Shown in pieces: positions 24,542-32,732 of a stretch of DNA of 64,000 nucleotides. How positions within the stretch are numbered: position 1 is the stretch's first letter; the number at the start of each line of letters is the position of its first letter. This DNA comes from Halorarius halobius (GTDB lineage: Archaea > Halobacteriota > Halobacteria > Halobacteriales > Haloarculaceae). Under the pieces are notes generated by a model, which saw nothing but the letters and a program-made list of their open reading frames with translations, searched no databases and was not told the origin of the DNA. The stretch is taken from assembly GCF_024298865.1 (NCBI RefSeq), contig NZ_CP101161.1, positions 1,261,227 through 1,325,226 of the forward strand, in the 5' to 3' direction. The position numbers were made by a program, and so were the translations under genes.

Positions 24542-26032
24542 TCAGTCCGTCGACCGGTCATCGGTCAGTTCCGGCCTCCCGTCGAGGACGCCGCGGACGT
24601 TCGTGAGCGTCCGCTCGACGTCGATACCTCCCGGCCCGATGGTGAACTCCTTGGGCGTCTCCTCGAAGCGGCCGACCCGCTTCTTCAGGACGCCCGCGAC
24701 CCGTCGCAGGTGGCCGTCGAGTTCGACGTACTTCTCGAACAGGATGTTGTCGGCGATGTAGCTGACGTTGGAGCTCGTGGGGCTCCCCATCTCCGTCACC
24801 TCGCTTATCTCGTCGATGAGGATGACGGTGACGTTCATGTTGGTGAGGTAGCGCGTCAGCGCGTGGAGCTTCCGCCGTAGCGGCCGCTCGTCGGCCTTGA
24901 TGGCGGTCTTGTACCCCTCGATGCCGTCGATGAGGACGAGTTGGGCGTCCTGCTGTTCGACCTGGTACTGGACGCGGCGGGCGAACTCCTCGGGCGAGAG
25001 CGTGAGCGGGTTCACGTCCTCGACGGTGAGGTCGCCGCTGTCGCGCAGTCGCTCGACGGGGAGGCCGAGGCTCTCCGACCGGTAGCTGAACGTCTCCATC
25101 GACTCCTCGAACAGGTACGCGAGCGCGCCGTCGCCGCTCTCGGCGGCGTTCCGGAGGAACATCGTCGCTGTCGTCGACTTCCCGACGCCGGTCGGCCCCG
25201 AGATGATTGTGACGGTCCCCCGTTCGATGCCACCCCCGAGCAGGTCGTCGAACGCCTCGACGCCGGTGGTGAACTTCGTGGGGTCGAACGTCCGTTCGTG
25301 GTTCTTGGGAACGAGCGACGGGAACACCTCGATGCCGGTGTCGCGTATCTCCAGCCCGTGGGTGCCGTCCTGCTGGCCGACGCCGCGGTGTTTCGGTACC
25401 CGGATGCGGCGCCGACGCTTCTCGTGTTCGAGCCTGATGACCCCGTCGCTGAGCGAGTCGAGTTGCACGTCCAGATGCGTCCCCGGCGTCGTCGTCGCGT
25501 ACACCGTCGTGCCGCGGTCCCGGAGGAACCGCATGAACGCGATGATGCGCTTGCGGAACTGGTACTCGCTCGGTTCGAGATACTGGAGTTGGCTTATCGG
25601 GTCGATGAGCGCCCGCCCGGGGTCGAGTCGCTCGATGGCCTCGCGGATGTCCTCGATGACGTGGTCGTCCTCGACGGTCTGCGGGTCGACGATGTCGTAG
25701 CTGTTCGACCCGGCGAAGAACTCCGACTCCGGCCCGATGTCCAGAAAGTCCGCGCCCGCGAGGTCGATGCCGAACTCGGCGCTGTTGGCGAGGATGCTCC
25801 GCTTCGACTCCTCGCCGTGGATGAACAGCACGTCCTCGCCGCCGTCGAGTCCGGCCCGCAGGAACTCCATGCCGAGCGTCGTCTTGCCCGTCCCGGGCTC
25901 GCCAGCGACCAGATACATACGCTCTCCGATAAGACCGCCGTTGAGAAGCGTATCGAGGCCGGGGACGCCGCTCGAGACCCGTTGTAGCGTCCCACAGTCT
26001 TCGTCCATGACCTGATGAATAGCCGATGACAT
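24542..26032 (-). CDS. Double-domain KaiC-like RecA-fold ATPase
   Basis: 496 residues made of two RecA/KaiC modules. Walker A motifs are GEPGTGKTT at 44-52 and GPTGVGKST at 279-287. The paired catalytic glutamates are in GEES (74-77) and FEES (308-311), and Walker B-like strands are ALIDPIS and LVLIDGIEG. KaiC-family proteins outside cyanobacteria are signal-transducing ATPases that often partner with sensor kinases, as here. No KaiA or KaiB gene is nearby. The ATG at 26032 is chosen over one 63 bases upstream because it begins the conserved part. Confidence 0.88.
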   Translation of the reverse strand: MSSAIHQVMDEDCGTLQRVSSGVPGLDTLLNGGLIGERMYLVAGEPGTGKTTLGMEFLRAGLDGGEDVLFIHGEESKRSILANSAEFGIDLAGADFLDIGPESEFFAGSNSYDIVDPQTVEDDHVIEDIREAIERLDPGRALIDPISQLQYLEPSEYQFRKRIIAFMRFLRDRGTTVYATTTPGTHLDVQLDSLSDGVIRLEHEKRRRRIRVPKHRGVGQQDGTHGLEIRDTGIEVFPSLVPKNHERTFDPTKFTTGVEAFDDLLGGGIERGTVTIISGPTGVGKSTTATMFLRNAAESGDGALAYLFEESMETFSYRSESLGLPVERLRDSGDLTVEDVNPLTLSPEEFARRVQYQVEQQDAQLVLIDGIEGYKTAIKADERPLRRKLHALTRYLTNMNVTVILIDEISEVTEMGSPTSSNVSYIADNILFEKYVELDGHLRRVAGVLKKRVGRFEETPKEFTIGPGGIDVERTLTNVRGVLDGRPELTDDRSTD

Positions 26033-26096
26033 ATCTATGTTCGGCCCGTTTCGTCGTTTGACGCGATTCGCTCGGTTGGATCCCCCGTTTGGCACG

Positions 26097-26107
26097 TAAA
26101 CTTAACC
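26097..26107 (+). promoter_or_regulatory. TATA-like box between divergent kaiC-like and PAS-kinase genes
   Basis: GTAAACTTAAC lies 26-36 bases before the ATG at 26133, so the kinase mRNA is probably leaderless. The same AT-rich patch read on the other strand may serve the KaiC-like gene, whose start is at 26032. Confidence 0.5.
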
Positions 26108-26132
26108 GTGAAAGCGCCGAACCCTGTCCAGG

Positions 26133-28319
26133 ATGGACTCGTTCCGCGTGCTGTCCGTCGGCACGGACGCGGCGGTGTCCGACGCCCTCGAGGAAGCGGG
26201 GTTCGCGGTCACGGTAGCCGACGACATCGCGGACGCGGTCGCCTCGCTCCCGGGCGCCGACTGCGTCGTGACGGCGGCCGCCCTCCCGGACGGTGACGGG
26301 GTGGACCTGTGCGAGCGGGTACGGGCCCGCTGGCCCGACGTGTCGGTCGTGCTGTACGCGGCCGACGGCGACGCGTCCGTCGCCAGCGCGGCGTTCGCTG
26401 CAGGGGCGTCGGACTACGTCTTGGAGAGTGAGGTGCCGCCGGCGGCCCTGCCGGGACGCATCCTCGACCGGACGGACCAGGCGGGCACCCAGTACCAGCG
26501 GCTGGTCGAGACGATGGGGGACATGCTGTACGTCGTCGACGCCGCCGGGCGGTTCCGGTTCGTCAACGAGGCGAGCGAGTCGACCACCGGCTACCGGCGC
26601 GAGGAACTGGTCGGCGAGCACGTCTCGCTCGTGATGGACGAGGCGGATATCGAGCGCGGCGAGGAGGCCGTGAAGCGGCTGGTGTCGCCGGACGCCCCCG
26701 GGACGGTCACGTTCGAGATGGCGATTCGGACCCGGGATGGCGACCACCTCCCGGTCGAGAACCACGTCGCGCCGTTGCCGATGCCGGACGGCGAGTTCCG
26801 CGGCACGGTCGGCGTGATACGCGACGTGTCGGCGCGGAAGCGCCGCGTCCAGCGGCTCCGCGACCTCCACGACGCCACCCGCGAGATGGCCGGCGAGACC
26901 TCGGTCGAGGGGGTCGCGGCGGTGACCGCGGCGGCGGCCGCGGACGTGCTCGGCTACCCGATAAACGCGGTCCGTGTCGTCCGGGACGGCGAACTCGTTC
27001 CGGTCGCCGTCCGCGACCGGACCCGGGAGGTGCTGGGCGACCGCCCGACGTACGACGTCGACGGGGCGTCCCCGGCGGCGCGGGCGTTACGGACGGGCGA
27101 GCCGGTCGTCGTCGAGGAGTTCGCCGACGCCCCCGAGAGCCACCGTCAGATGGCCGCCGCGATGTACCTCCCGCTCGGCGACCACGGGACGCTCAGCATC
27201 GGCACCCTCGACGCCGAGGGGTTCGACGAGACCGACCGGAAGCTCGCGGCCCTCCTCGCGGCGAACGCCACGGCGACGCTCGGCCGGCTACGCCAGCGCG
27301 AACAGCTGGAGACGAGCCACGACCGGCTGACGGCGCTGTTCGAGAACATCCCCGACCCGACCATCTACGTCGAGTTCGAGGAGTACCGGCCCGTCGTCAG
27401 GGACGCCAACCCCGCATTCGAGCAGGTGTTCGGGCTCTCCAGCGAGGCCGTGGAGGGCGAGTGCGTCGACGACTACATCCTCCCCGACGGCGCCGACGAC
27501 GAGGCCGAGGAGTACAACCAGCTCATCCAGTCGGGCGAGAGCTTCCACGGCGAGGTGCGCCGCGTCGCGGCTGACGGCCCTCGGGATTTCCTGTTGCACG
27601 TCGTCCCCTACGCCGTCGGCGAGCGGTCGACCCGCGGGTTCGCCATCTACACGGACATCACCGACCACAAGGAGCGCGAGCGCCAACTCGAACGACAGAA
27701 CGACCGGCTCGAACAGTTCGCGAGCGTCGTCTCCCACGACCTGCGGAACCCGCTCAACGTCGCGCAGGGCCACCTCGACCTCGCGCGCGAGCGCGGCGCC
27801 GCCGAGAACTTCGACGCCATCGAGCGGTCGCTCGACCGGATGGAGGGGCTCATCGACGGCCTGCTCCGGCTCGCGCGACAGGGGCAGGCGCTCGGGGAGA
27901 CGGAGCTGGTCGACCTGGCGGCGGTCGCGCGGGCGGCGTGGCGCGGTGTCGACACCGGCGAGGCCGACCTGACCGTCGAGTCGCTTCCCACCGTCGAGGG
28001 CGACCCCGAGCGGCTCCGACAGCTGTTCGAGAACCTGTTTCGCAACGCCGTCGAGCACGCCGGCGACGACGTGACCGTCACCGTCGGCTCGCGCCCGCAG
28101 GGGTTCTACGTCGCCGACGACGGTCCGGGCCTGCCTGAGGGGGGCCACGACCGGCTGTTCGAGTTCGGTCACTCCGGCGACGAGGGCACCGGGTTCGGGC
28201 TGGCCATCGTCCGCGAAATCGTTGAGGCACACGGCTGGGAGGTCCACGCCGACCCCGACGGTCCCGGCGAGGGGGCGACGTTCGCGGTCACGGGCGTCGT
28301 TCCGACGACGCCGCGGTAG
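26133..28319 (+). CDS. Multi-sensor histidine kinase (receiver-like, PAS, GAF, PAS)
   Basis: 728 residues, without membrane segments. Order: a receiver-like domain (1-115) with its phospho-Asp region reading TAAALPDGDG; a PAS domain (~125-245: QRLVETMGDMLYVVDAAGRF); a GAF domain (~250-385); a second PAS (~395-505: LTALFENIPDPTIYVEF); HisKA with H535 in VVSHDLRNPLN; and HATPase with DDGPGLP and GTGFGLAIV. It is divergent from the KaiC-like ATPase/kinase operon and shares a 66-bp identical segment with that kinase (28023-28088), so the two are recent paralogues or have converted. Input signal unknown. Confidence 0.9.
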   Translation: MDSFRVLSVGTDAAVSDALEEAGFAVTVADDIADAVASLPGADCVVTAAALPDGDGVDLCERVRARWPDVSVVLYAADGDASVASAAFAAGASDYVLESEVPPAALPGRILDRTDQAGTQYQRLVETMGDMLYVVDAAGRFRFVNEASESTTGYRREELVGEHVSLVMDEADIERGEEAVKRLVSPDAPGTVTFEMAIRTRDGDHLPVENHVAPLPMPDGEFRGTVGVIRDVSARKRRVQRLRDLHDATREMAGETSVEGVAAVTAAAAADVLGYPINAVRVVRDGELVPVAVRDRTREVLGDRPTYDVDGASPAARALRTGEPVVVEEFADAPESHRQMAAAMYLPLGDHGTLSIGTLDAEGFDETDRKLAALLAANATATLGRLRQREQLETSHDRLTALFENIPDPTIYVEFEEYRPVVRDANPAFEQVFGLSSEAVEGECVDDYILPDGADDEAEEYNQLIQSGESFHGEVRRVAADGPRDFLLHVVPYAVGERSTRGFAIYTDITDHKERERQLERQNDRLEQFASVVSHDLRNPLNVAQGHLDLARERGAAENFDAIERSLDRMEGLIDGLLRLARQGQALGETELVDLAAVARAAWRGVDTGEADLTVESLPTVEGDPERLRQLFENLFRNAVEHAGDDVTVTVGSRPQGFYVADDGPGLPEGGHDRLFEFGHSGDEGTGFGLAIVREIVEAHGWEVHADPDGPGEGATFAVTGVVPTTPR

Positions 28320-28364
28320 CGCCCGTCCGACAACGGGAAGTCGACCCGCGCGTACCCTCCACCC

Positions 28365-28991
28365 GTGCCCGTCAGCTTCGACCTCTTCGGGACGCTCGTC
28401 GCCGTTGAGCGTCTCGACGACCCGGCGTCGGCCGTCGCCCGCGAGTTGCGCGCCCGCGACGTGGCTGTGCCCGACGACTGGGACGACGCCTACACCGAGT
28501 CGCACGTCGACGCACCCGAGGGCGCGGAGGTGCCCCTGCCCGCTCACGTCGCCCGCGCGCTCGCCTCCCGGGGGGTGGATGCGCCGGGCAACGCTCCCCG
28601 CCGGGCGGTCGTCTCGGCGTTCGACCCCGCGGTCGAGGTGCGCGACGGTGCCCACGACGCCGTCGCGGCCGCCCACGAGCACGGTCCCGTGGCCGTCTGC
28701 TCGAACGTCTCGGTGCCGGAACTCGCCCGCCGGGTGCTCGTCCGCGCCGACCTCCGGGGGGAGTTCGACGCCGTGGTGACGAGCATCGGCTGTGGCTGGC
28801 GCAAACCCGACGCCCGCACGTTCGAGGCCGTCGCCCGACAGCTCGACTGCGAGGCCGCCGACCTCGTCCACGTCGGCGACGACCCGGCGACCGACGGCGG
28901 TATCGAGCGCGCGGGCGGGACGTTCCTCGACGTGCGCGACGTGCCCCTCGCCGAGTTGCCGGCGCGGTTCCCCGACGCGCTCGGGCGCTGA
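28365..28991 (+). CDS. HAD-superfamily hydrolase
   Basis: 208 residues. Motif I is SFDLFGTLV, with nucleophile D6; the second Asp of phosphatase-type HADs is replaced by Phe, as in haloacid-dehalogenase-like members (D-x-Y/F-G-T). Motif II is VCSNVS, motif III is WRKPD and motif IV is HVGDDPATDGG. The cap domain is short. The start is the GTG at 28365. The substitution argues against an ordinary phosphomonoesterase; the substrate is open. It follows the PAS kinase by 45 bases. Confidence 0.85.
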   Translation: MPVSFDLFGTLVAVERLDDPASAVARELRARDVAVPDDWDDAYTESHVDAPEGAEVPLPAHVARALASRGVDAPGNAPRRAVVSAFDPAVEVRDGAHDAVAAAHEHGPVAVCSNVSVPELARRVLVRADLRGEFDAVVTSIGCGWRKPDARTFEAVARQLDCEAADLVHVGDDPATDGGIERAGGTFLDVRDVPLAELPARFPDALGR

Positions 28992-29010
28992 GACCGGCGC
29001 GGTATCGAAT

Positions 29011-29020
29011 CTTTATCAAC
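29011..29020 (+). promoter_or_regulatory. TATA-like box of nikR
   Basis: CTTTATCAAC lies 23-32 bases before the NikR ATG, consistent with a leaderless transcript. Confidence 0.5.
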
Positions 29021-29042
29021 TCTCGACCCCTGGGTTCACAAC

Positions 29043-29471
29043 ATGACCGTCGTGAGCGTGTCGATGCCGGAGTCGTTGCTGGAGCGACTGGACGAGTTCG
29101 CCGAAGAGCACGGCTACACCGGGCGAAGTGAGGTAGTCCGCGAGGCGTCGCGGAACCTGCTCGGCGAGTTCGAGGACCGGAAACTGGAGGAACGCGACCT
29201 CATCGGCGTCGTGACGGTGCTGTTCAACTACGAGACCTCCTCCGCGGAACAGCGGATGATGCAACTCCGCCACGAACACGAGAACCTCGTCACCTCGAAC
29301 GTCCACAACCACGTCGGCGACCACTACTGTCTCGAGTTGTTCATCGTCGAGGGACGGCTGGACGAGATTTCGACGTTCGTGGGGAAAATCCGCGCGACCA
29401 AGAACACGCTGTCGGTCGACTACTCGGTCATCCCGGTCGACGACTTCGCCGCCCGGATGGAGGAGGCGTAG
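29043..29471 (+). CDS. nikR: NikR-type nickel-responsive ribbon-helix-helix regulator
   Basis: 142 residues. The N-terminal ribbon-helix-helix ([20 protein letters not shown]) is followed by an ACT-like NikR C-terminal domain. Histidines H77, H88, H90 and cysteine C96 match the square-planar nickel site of NikR (His, His, His, Cys). In known systems Ni-bound NikR represses nickel uptake genes. None is adjacent here, so its targets are elsewhere. Single gene with its own promoter. Confidence 0.92.
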   Translation: MTVVSVSMPESLLERLDEFAEEHGYTGRSEVVREASRNLLGEFEDRKLEERDLIGVVTVLFNYETSSAEQRMMQLRHEHENLVTSNVHNHVGDHYCLELFIVEGRLDEISTFVGKIRATKNTLSVDYSVIPVDDFAARMEEA

Positions 29472-29823
29472 CCGTCAGTTCTCGGTGAGACGCGTGGTCC
29501 GACCGCGAACTCGGGGTCGCCGCCGTCCGTGAGGGTCCGGTTCGTCGCCGTCGTGTCCCCGGCGTCGACGCCCGTGGGGTCGGACACGCGACGGCCGAAC
29601 TGATTCCCCGGTCGTACAGCGCGACAACAACGCGGCGAGCCCCAACGCCGGGCGGCGCGTGGCGCACCACAATCGACGGACAGGAGTATGACGCGCGGCC
29701 GACAGCGACACAAGACTTACTACGGCGACGGCCCCCGACTCGTCTGGAGGATGCGGGGTCACACGCTCCCCTTCGACGGCTGACTCCCGACCGTTCCGTC
29801 CACCGACCGTTCTCCGGCCGCGT
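29472..29823. other. Intergenic stretch without a supported gene
   Basis: 352 bases between the convergent nikR gene and the last gene of the TasA-like cluster. Several frames are open only because of the GC content and none resembles a protein. A 31-codon plus-strand frame (29688-29783) lacks any recognisable feature. No clear terminator or repeat is seen. Confidence 0.5.
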
Positions 29824-29982
29824 TCACCCCGGCTGTCCGACCAGCAGAACGACGAGCGCCGCCGCCACCAGCGACAGGAACAGATACGCCACCGCGAGCA
29901 GTGCGTTCCGCCGGCGCATCCCCGGCCGCATCCCGGGGACGGGATGACGAGGGCGGCCCCGCGGCCGGACCGACGCGGTCAT
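29824..29982 (-). CDS. 51-residue membrane protein at the end of the TasA-like cluster
   Basis: A small frame of 51 residues. An Arg/Pro-rich lead contains PVPGMRPGMRRRN, then one hydrophobic helix (about 28-48) ends in VGQPG. The ATG overlaps the stop of the upstream Thr-Pro-Glu-repeat gene (TGATG), so it is the last gene of the coupled signal-peptidase operon. The positive N-terminus and single helix suggest a membrane anchor or accessory protein with the C-terminus outside. No family recognised. Confidence 0.55.
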   Translation of the reverse strand: MTASVRPRGRPRHPVPGMRPGMRRRNALLAVAYLFLSLVAAALVVLLVGQPG

Positions 29983-30443
29983 CACGGCGACTCACCGTCC
30001 GGGTCGTCCGGCGTCGCCTGTGGTGTCGGCTCCGGCGTCGTTTCGGGCGTCGGCGTGGATTCCGGCGTCGTCTGGGGTGTCGGCTCCGGCGTCGTTTCGG
30101 GTGTGGCGTCCGGTGTCGCCGGGGGTGTCGGCGTGGAATCCGGCGTCGCCTGTGGTGTCGATTCTGGTGTTGCTCGTGGTGTCGCCGTCGTTTCGGGCGT
30201 CGGCTCCGGTGTCGCCTCAGGTGTCATTTCGGGCGTCGGCTCAGGTGTCGCCAGCCGGGCGATGTCGACGCGCTCGTTTCCGCCGCCGGCACGCGGTTCG
30301 GCTACGTCCGGAACCGGCACGTCGGCGGCGACGGGCACCGAGACGGCTTCGGTGTCGGTGAACACCGAGACGGCGCCACCGCCGAGCGCCGCGGCGGCGA
30401 ACACCGCGACAGCGGCGACGGCGACGGTCACGGCTCGGACCAT
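29982..30443 (-). CDS. Exported Thr-Pro-Glu-repeat protein with TasA-like start
   Basis: 153 residues. A hydrophobic signal-like helix at 1-25 is followed by SVFTDTEAVSVPV, which resembles the FSDTE stretch just after the signal of SipW-processed TasA/CalY proteins. A short linker follows, and from about residue 65 to the end come degenerate TPE/TPEA repeats. Such repeats are extended and often span the cell wall; no C-terminal anchor is present. It begins one base after the signal peptidase gene ends and overlaps the 51-residue membrane protein. A truncated TasA-like protein or a spacer/stalk are the likely readings. Confidence 0.65.
   Translation of the reverse strand: MVRAVTVAVAAVAVFAAAALGGGAVSVFTDTEAVSVPVAADVPVPDVAEPRAGGGNERVDIARLATPEPTPEMTPEATPEPTPETTATPRATPESTPQATPDSTPTPPATPDATPETTPEPTPQTTPESTPTPETTPEPTPQATPDDPDGESP
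30009..30252. repeat. Low-complexity tandem repeat encoding TPE/TPEA units
   Basis: About 240 bases of imperfect short repeats of the type GGCGTCGxxT/GGTGTCGxxT code for the Thr-Pro-Glu/Thr-Pro-Asp run. Unit spacing varies between 9 and 18 bases, typical of slippage-prone low-complexity coding DNA; the number of units probably differs between strains. Confidence 0.8.
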
Positions 30444-30444
30444 C

Positions 30445-31311
30445 TCAGTCACCTCCCTCGGACGCGGCGGCGCCCGGCTGGTCGGTGCGGTCGTCCGCGT
30501 TCGCCGCCGCAAGCTTCCGTGCCAGGACGCGCGCTCGCACCGCCAGGACGGTCACCAGCAGGAGCGCCACGAACGCCCCGGTGAACACCGCCACGGCCAG
30601 CGGCGAGAGCGTCGCGACCCGTTGCCAGCCGTCGACGACGACCCACCCGGCGTAGGCGGCGAACGCCAGCAGGGTCCAGAACGTCAGCGTCAGGTCCAGC
30701 GGCGCGACGGCGACGGTGGCCGGCGGCTCCGCGCCGGCCGTGTTGCTCGCGTCGTCCGCGCTACTGTCGGCGCTCGAGGGGTCGCCCGTTCCCGGTCGGA
30801 GCTCCCACAGCTCCAGCGCGACGAGCGCGGCCAGCGGGAGCGCGACCAACAGCAGGAATCCGGTCTGTGTGTTCGCCCAGAGGACGACGTGGCCCACGAA
30901 CGGCAGGACGAACGCCACCCGGCCGAGCACCTGTTCCGGCTGGACGAGACCGGCGTCGACGTTCTCGTTGGCGTCGCCCTTCGTCCGGTAGGCGCCGTCG
31001 ACCACCTCGACGACCCGGTGGGTCGTCGGCACGTCGCCGCCCCGCCGGAAGGTGATGACGTCGCCGACGGCGACGGGGCCGCCGGCCACGACGACCACGT
31101 CGCCCGGGGCGATGCTCGGCTCCATGCTCCCCGAGAGCACGACGAACGCGTGGTCCGCGCCCACGAGCTGGGGCACGGCGAACACCACGAACGGTACGAC
31201 GATGGCCACGAGCAGTAGCGTCCCGAGGACGCCGGCCACGCGGCGGATGCGTGTCTGATTCATTGCTGTCTCCCGGCGCGACTCACGGGCGCGCCCGCCG
31301 TCGTCGGTCAT
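30445..31311 (-). CDS. Signal peptidase I of the SipW/archaeal Ser-His type
   Basis: 288 residues. An N-terminal membrane helix (about 24-48) precedes the catalytic S62 in LSGSMEPS, H98 in TTHRVV (histidine in place of the bacterial lysine, as in SipW and ER/archaeal peptidases) and D113 in KGDANENVD. Two or three further hydrophobic segments (about 137-168, 195-215 and 228-255) and an acidic tail extend the usual core. Its start overlaps the stop of a TasA-like gene (ATGA), so it is embedded in an operon with its likely substrates, as sipW is with tasA in Bacillus. Confidence 0.9.
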   Translation of the reverse strand: MTDDGGRARESRRETAMNQTRIRRVAGVLGTLLLVAIVVPFVVFAVPQLVGADHAFVVLSGSMEPSIAPGDVVVVAGGPVAVGDVITFRRGGDVPTTHRVVEVVDGAYRTKGDANENVDAGLVQPEQVLGRVAFVLPFVGHVVLWANTQTGFLLLVALPLAALVALELWELRPGTGDPSSADSSADDASNTAGAEPPATVAVAPLDLTLTFWTLLAFAAYAGWVVVDGWQRVATLSPLAVAVFTGAFVALLLVTVLAVRARVLARKLAAANADDRTDQPGAAASEGGD

Positions 31312-32732
31312 CGGTCCCCTCCGTCACACAGCGGCCGCCCGTCGGCGTCGCTCGCGGCGACGATGACGAACTCGCCCACCGGCTGGCCGACGTACAGCGG
31401 TTGCGAACAGCTAGTGTGGAGCGTCGCGTGCCGGCCGTGGTCGACGTACAGGCCGATGTTCGGGTGGAAGCGGTCGCCGGCGGCCGGCGTCACGGTGAAC
31501 GTCTCGCCCGGCGCGACGACTGCGTCGTAGACGATGATGTCCTGGCCGCGATCGCGGTCCTCGACCCGGACGCCGGCGGTCGCCGCGCCGTCGTAGCGGA
31601 ACGTCAGCGAGCCGACGCGGTTCGCGTCGTCGGCCCCCTCGCCACACTCCACGCAGTCTCCGCCGTCGTCGCAGGCGGCACAGACGTACAGCTTCACGTG
31701 GCTGACGCCTTTCCCCCCGGGCGCGGTCAGCAGGCCGCCGGTCACGGGTGCGCCCTCGTCGTCGACCGATTCGAGCGAGGCGGTGTCGTCGCTGTACGCG
31801 CCCGCAGGCTCGTACGTCGCCGTGTCGTCCGCGAGGCCGGTCGCGTTCGGGTTCGCGCCCTTCACGTCGACCCGGCAGAGGGTGGGTCGGAGTCCGCCCG
31901 GACCGCGGACGCGGAACGCCAGCGCCGACGTGTCGGTCGGGTCGTCGACGGCGTACACGTCGAGCGCGTACGCCGTCTCGCCCTCCGTCATCGGGTACGT
32001 CCCGACCGCGATGTCGTCGTCGAACTCGACCTTGCCGACGTACACACAGCACGGGCAGGGGTCGCCGGCGGGACACGGCTCCGTGGGCGCGAACGGCGAG
32101 ACGGTCGGGTCGGTGTGGCGACACTGGTACCCGTACAGCTCCAGGGAGAGGTCGGTCGCGTCGCTCCCGAGATAGCCGTCGAGTTCGTACTCGACGAGCA
32201 GACAGAGTTCGTCGGTGAGACAGTCGAACGCCGCCGTCGCAGGGTCGGCGTCCAGCGGGACGCCGTTCCGGAGCGCGTCCGCCACCTCCCGGAGCGACCC
32301 GGAGACGAGTTGCCCTCCGCGGGCGCCCGTCTCGCAGTCGGCGTACGACACGCGGACGAACAGCAGTTCCCCGAGCGTCGACGCGGGCGGACACAGGGTC
32401 CGGAGCCACGGCACGGTCGGGTTGTTGACTCCGCCCGGGACCGCGGGGAGCATCACCTGGAGGAGGACGCTCCCGGCGTCGGTACCGGCCGACAGTTCCG
32501 AGACGGGGAGCCTGACCGCGGGCCCGTCGACCACCCGTTCGACGCCGGGGTCTGCGTTCGGCCCCGACAGCACCCGGTAGCCGATGGCGAGGTCGACCGC
32601 GCCCGCCTGCACGGTCGCCGCGAGCGTCTCGCGGTCGCCGAACATCGCGGCCGTGCCGCCGCCGGCGAACGCTCCCGCCCCGCCGGCCGTCGCCAGCGCC
32701 GCGAGCACGCGCCGCCGACTCAGGTCGGTCAT
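31308..32732 (-). CDS. Tat-exported TasA/CalY-type protein, cysteine-rich
   Basis: 474 residues. The twin-arginine signal LSRRRVLAALATAGGAGAF is followed by AAMFGDRETLAATVQAGAVD, matching the F-S-D-x-E ... T-A-G-T-L-D-L block that marks TasA/CalY (SipW substrates). The remainder is beta-rich and holds many cysteines in tight clusters (CPAGDPCPCC near 228, CAACDDGGDCVECG near 370), suggesting disulphides or bound metal outside the cell. It overlaps both neighbours by four bases. Probably a large surface or fibre-associated subunit; no anchor at the C-terminus. Confidence 0.75.
   Translation of the reverse strand: MTDLSRRRVLAALATAGGAGAFAGGGTAAMFGDRETLAATVQAGAVDLAIGYRVLSGPNADPGVERVVDGPAVRLPVSELSAGTDAGSVLLQVMLPAVPGGVNNPTVPWLRTLCPPASTLGELLFVRVSYADCETGARGGQLVSGSLREVADALRNGVPLDADPATAAFDCLTDELCLLVEYELDGYLGSDATDLSLELYGYQCRHTDPTVSPFAPTEPCPAGDPCPCCVYVGKVEFDDDIAVGTYPMTEGETAYALDVYAVDDPTDTSALAFRVRGPGGLRPTLCRVDVKGANPNATGLADDTATYEPAGAYSDDTASLESVDDEGAPVTGGLLTAPGGKGVSHVKLYVCAACDDGGDCVECGEGADDANRVGSLTFRYDGAATAGVRVEDRDRGQDIIVYDAVVAPGETFTVTPAAGDRFHPNIGLYVDHGRHATLHTSCSQPLYVGQPVGEFVIVAASDADGRPLCDGGDR

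Noticed and set aside
29475..29762. Minus-strand 95-codon frame after nikR
   Set aside because: Arg/Pro/His-rich product, no motif, no promoter; other frames are equally open here.
29688..29783. 31-codon plus-strand frame in the spacer downstream of nikR
   Set aside because: Reasonable third-position bias but no TATA box, no ribosome site, and no recognisable sequence.
30009..30252. Repeats considered as a non-coding satellite
   Set aside because: They keep an open reading frame encoding Thr-Pro-Glu units within a gene that has a signal peptide and coupled neighbours.
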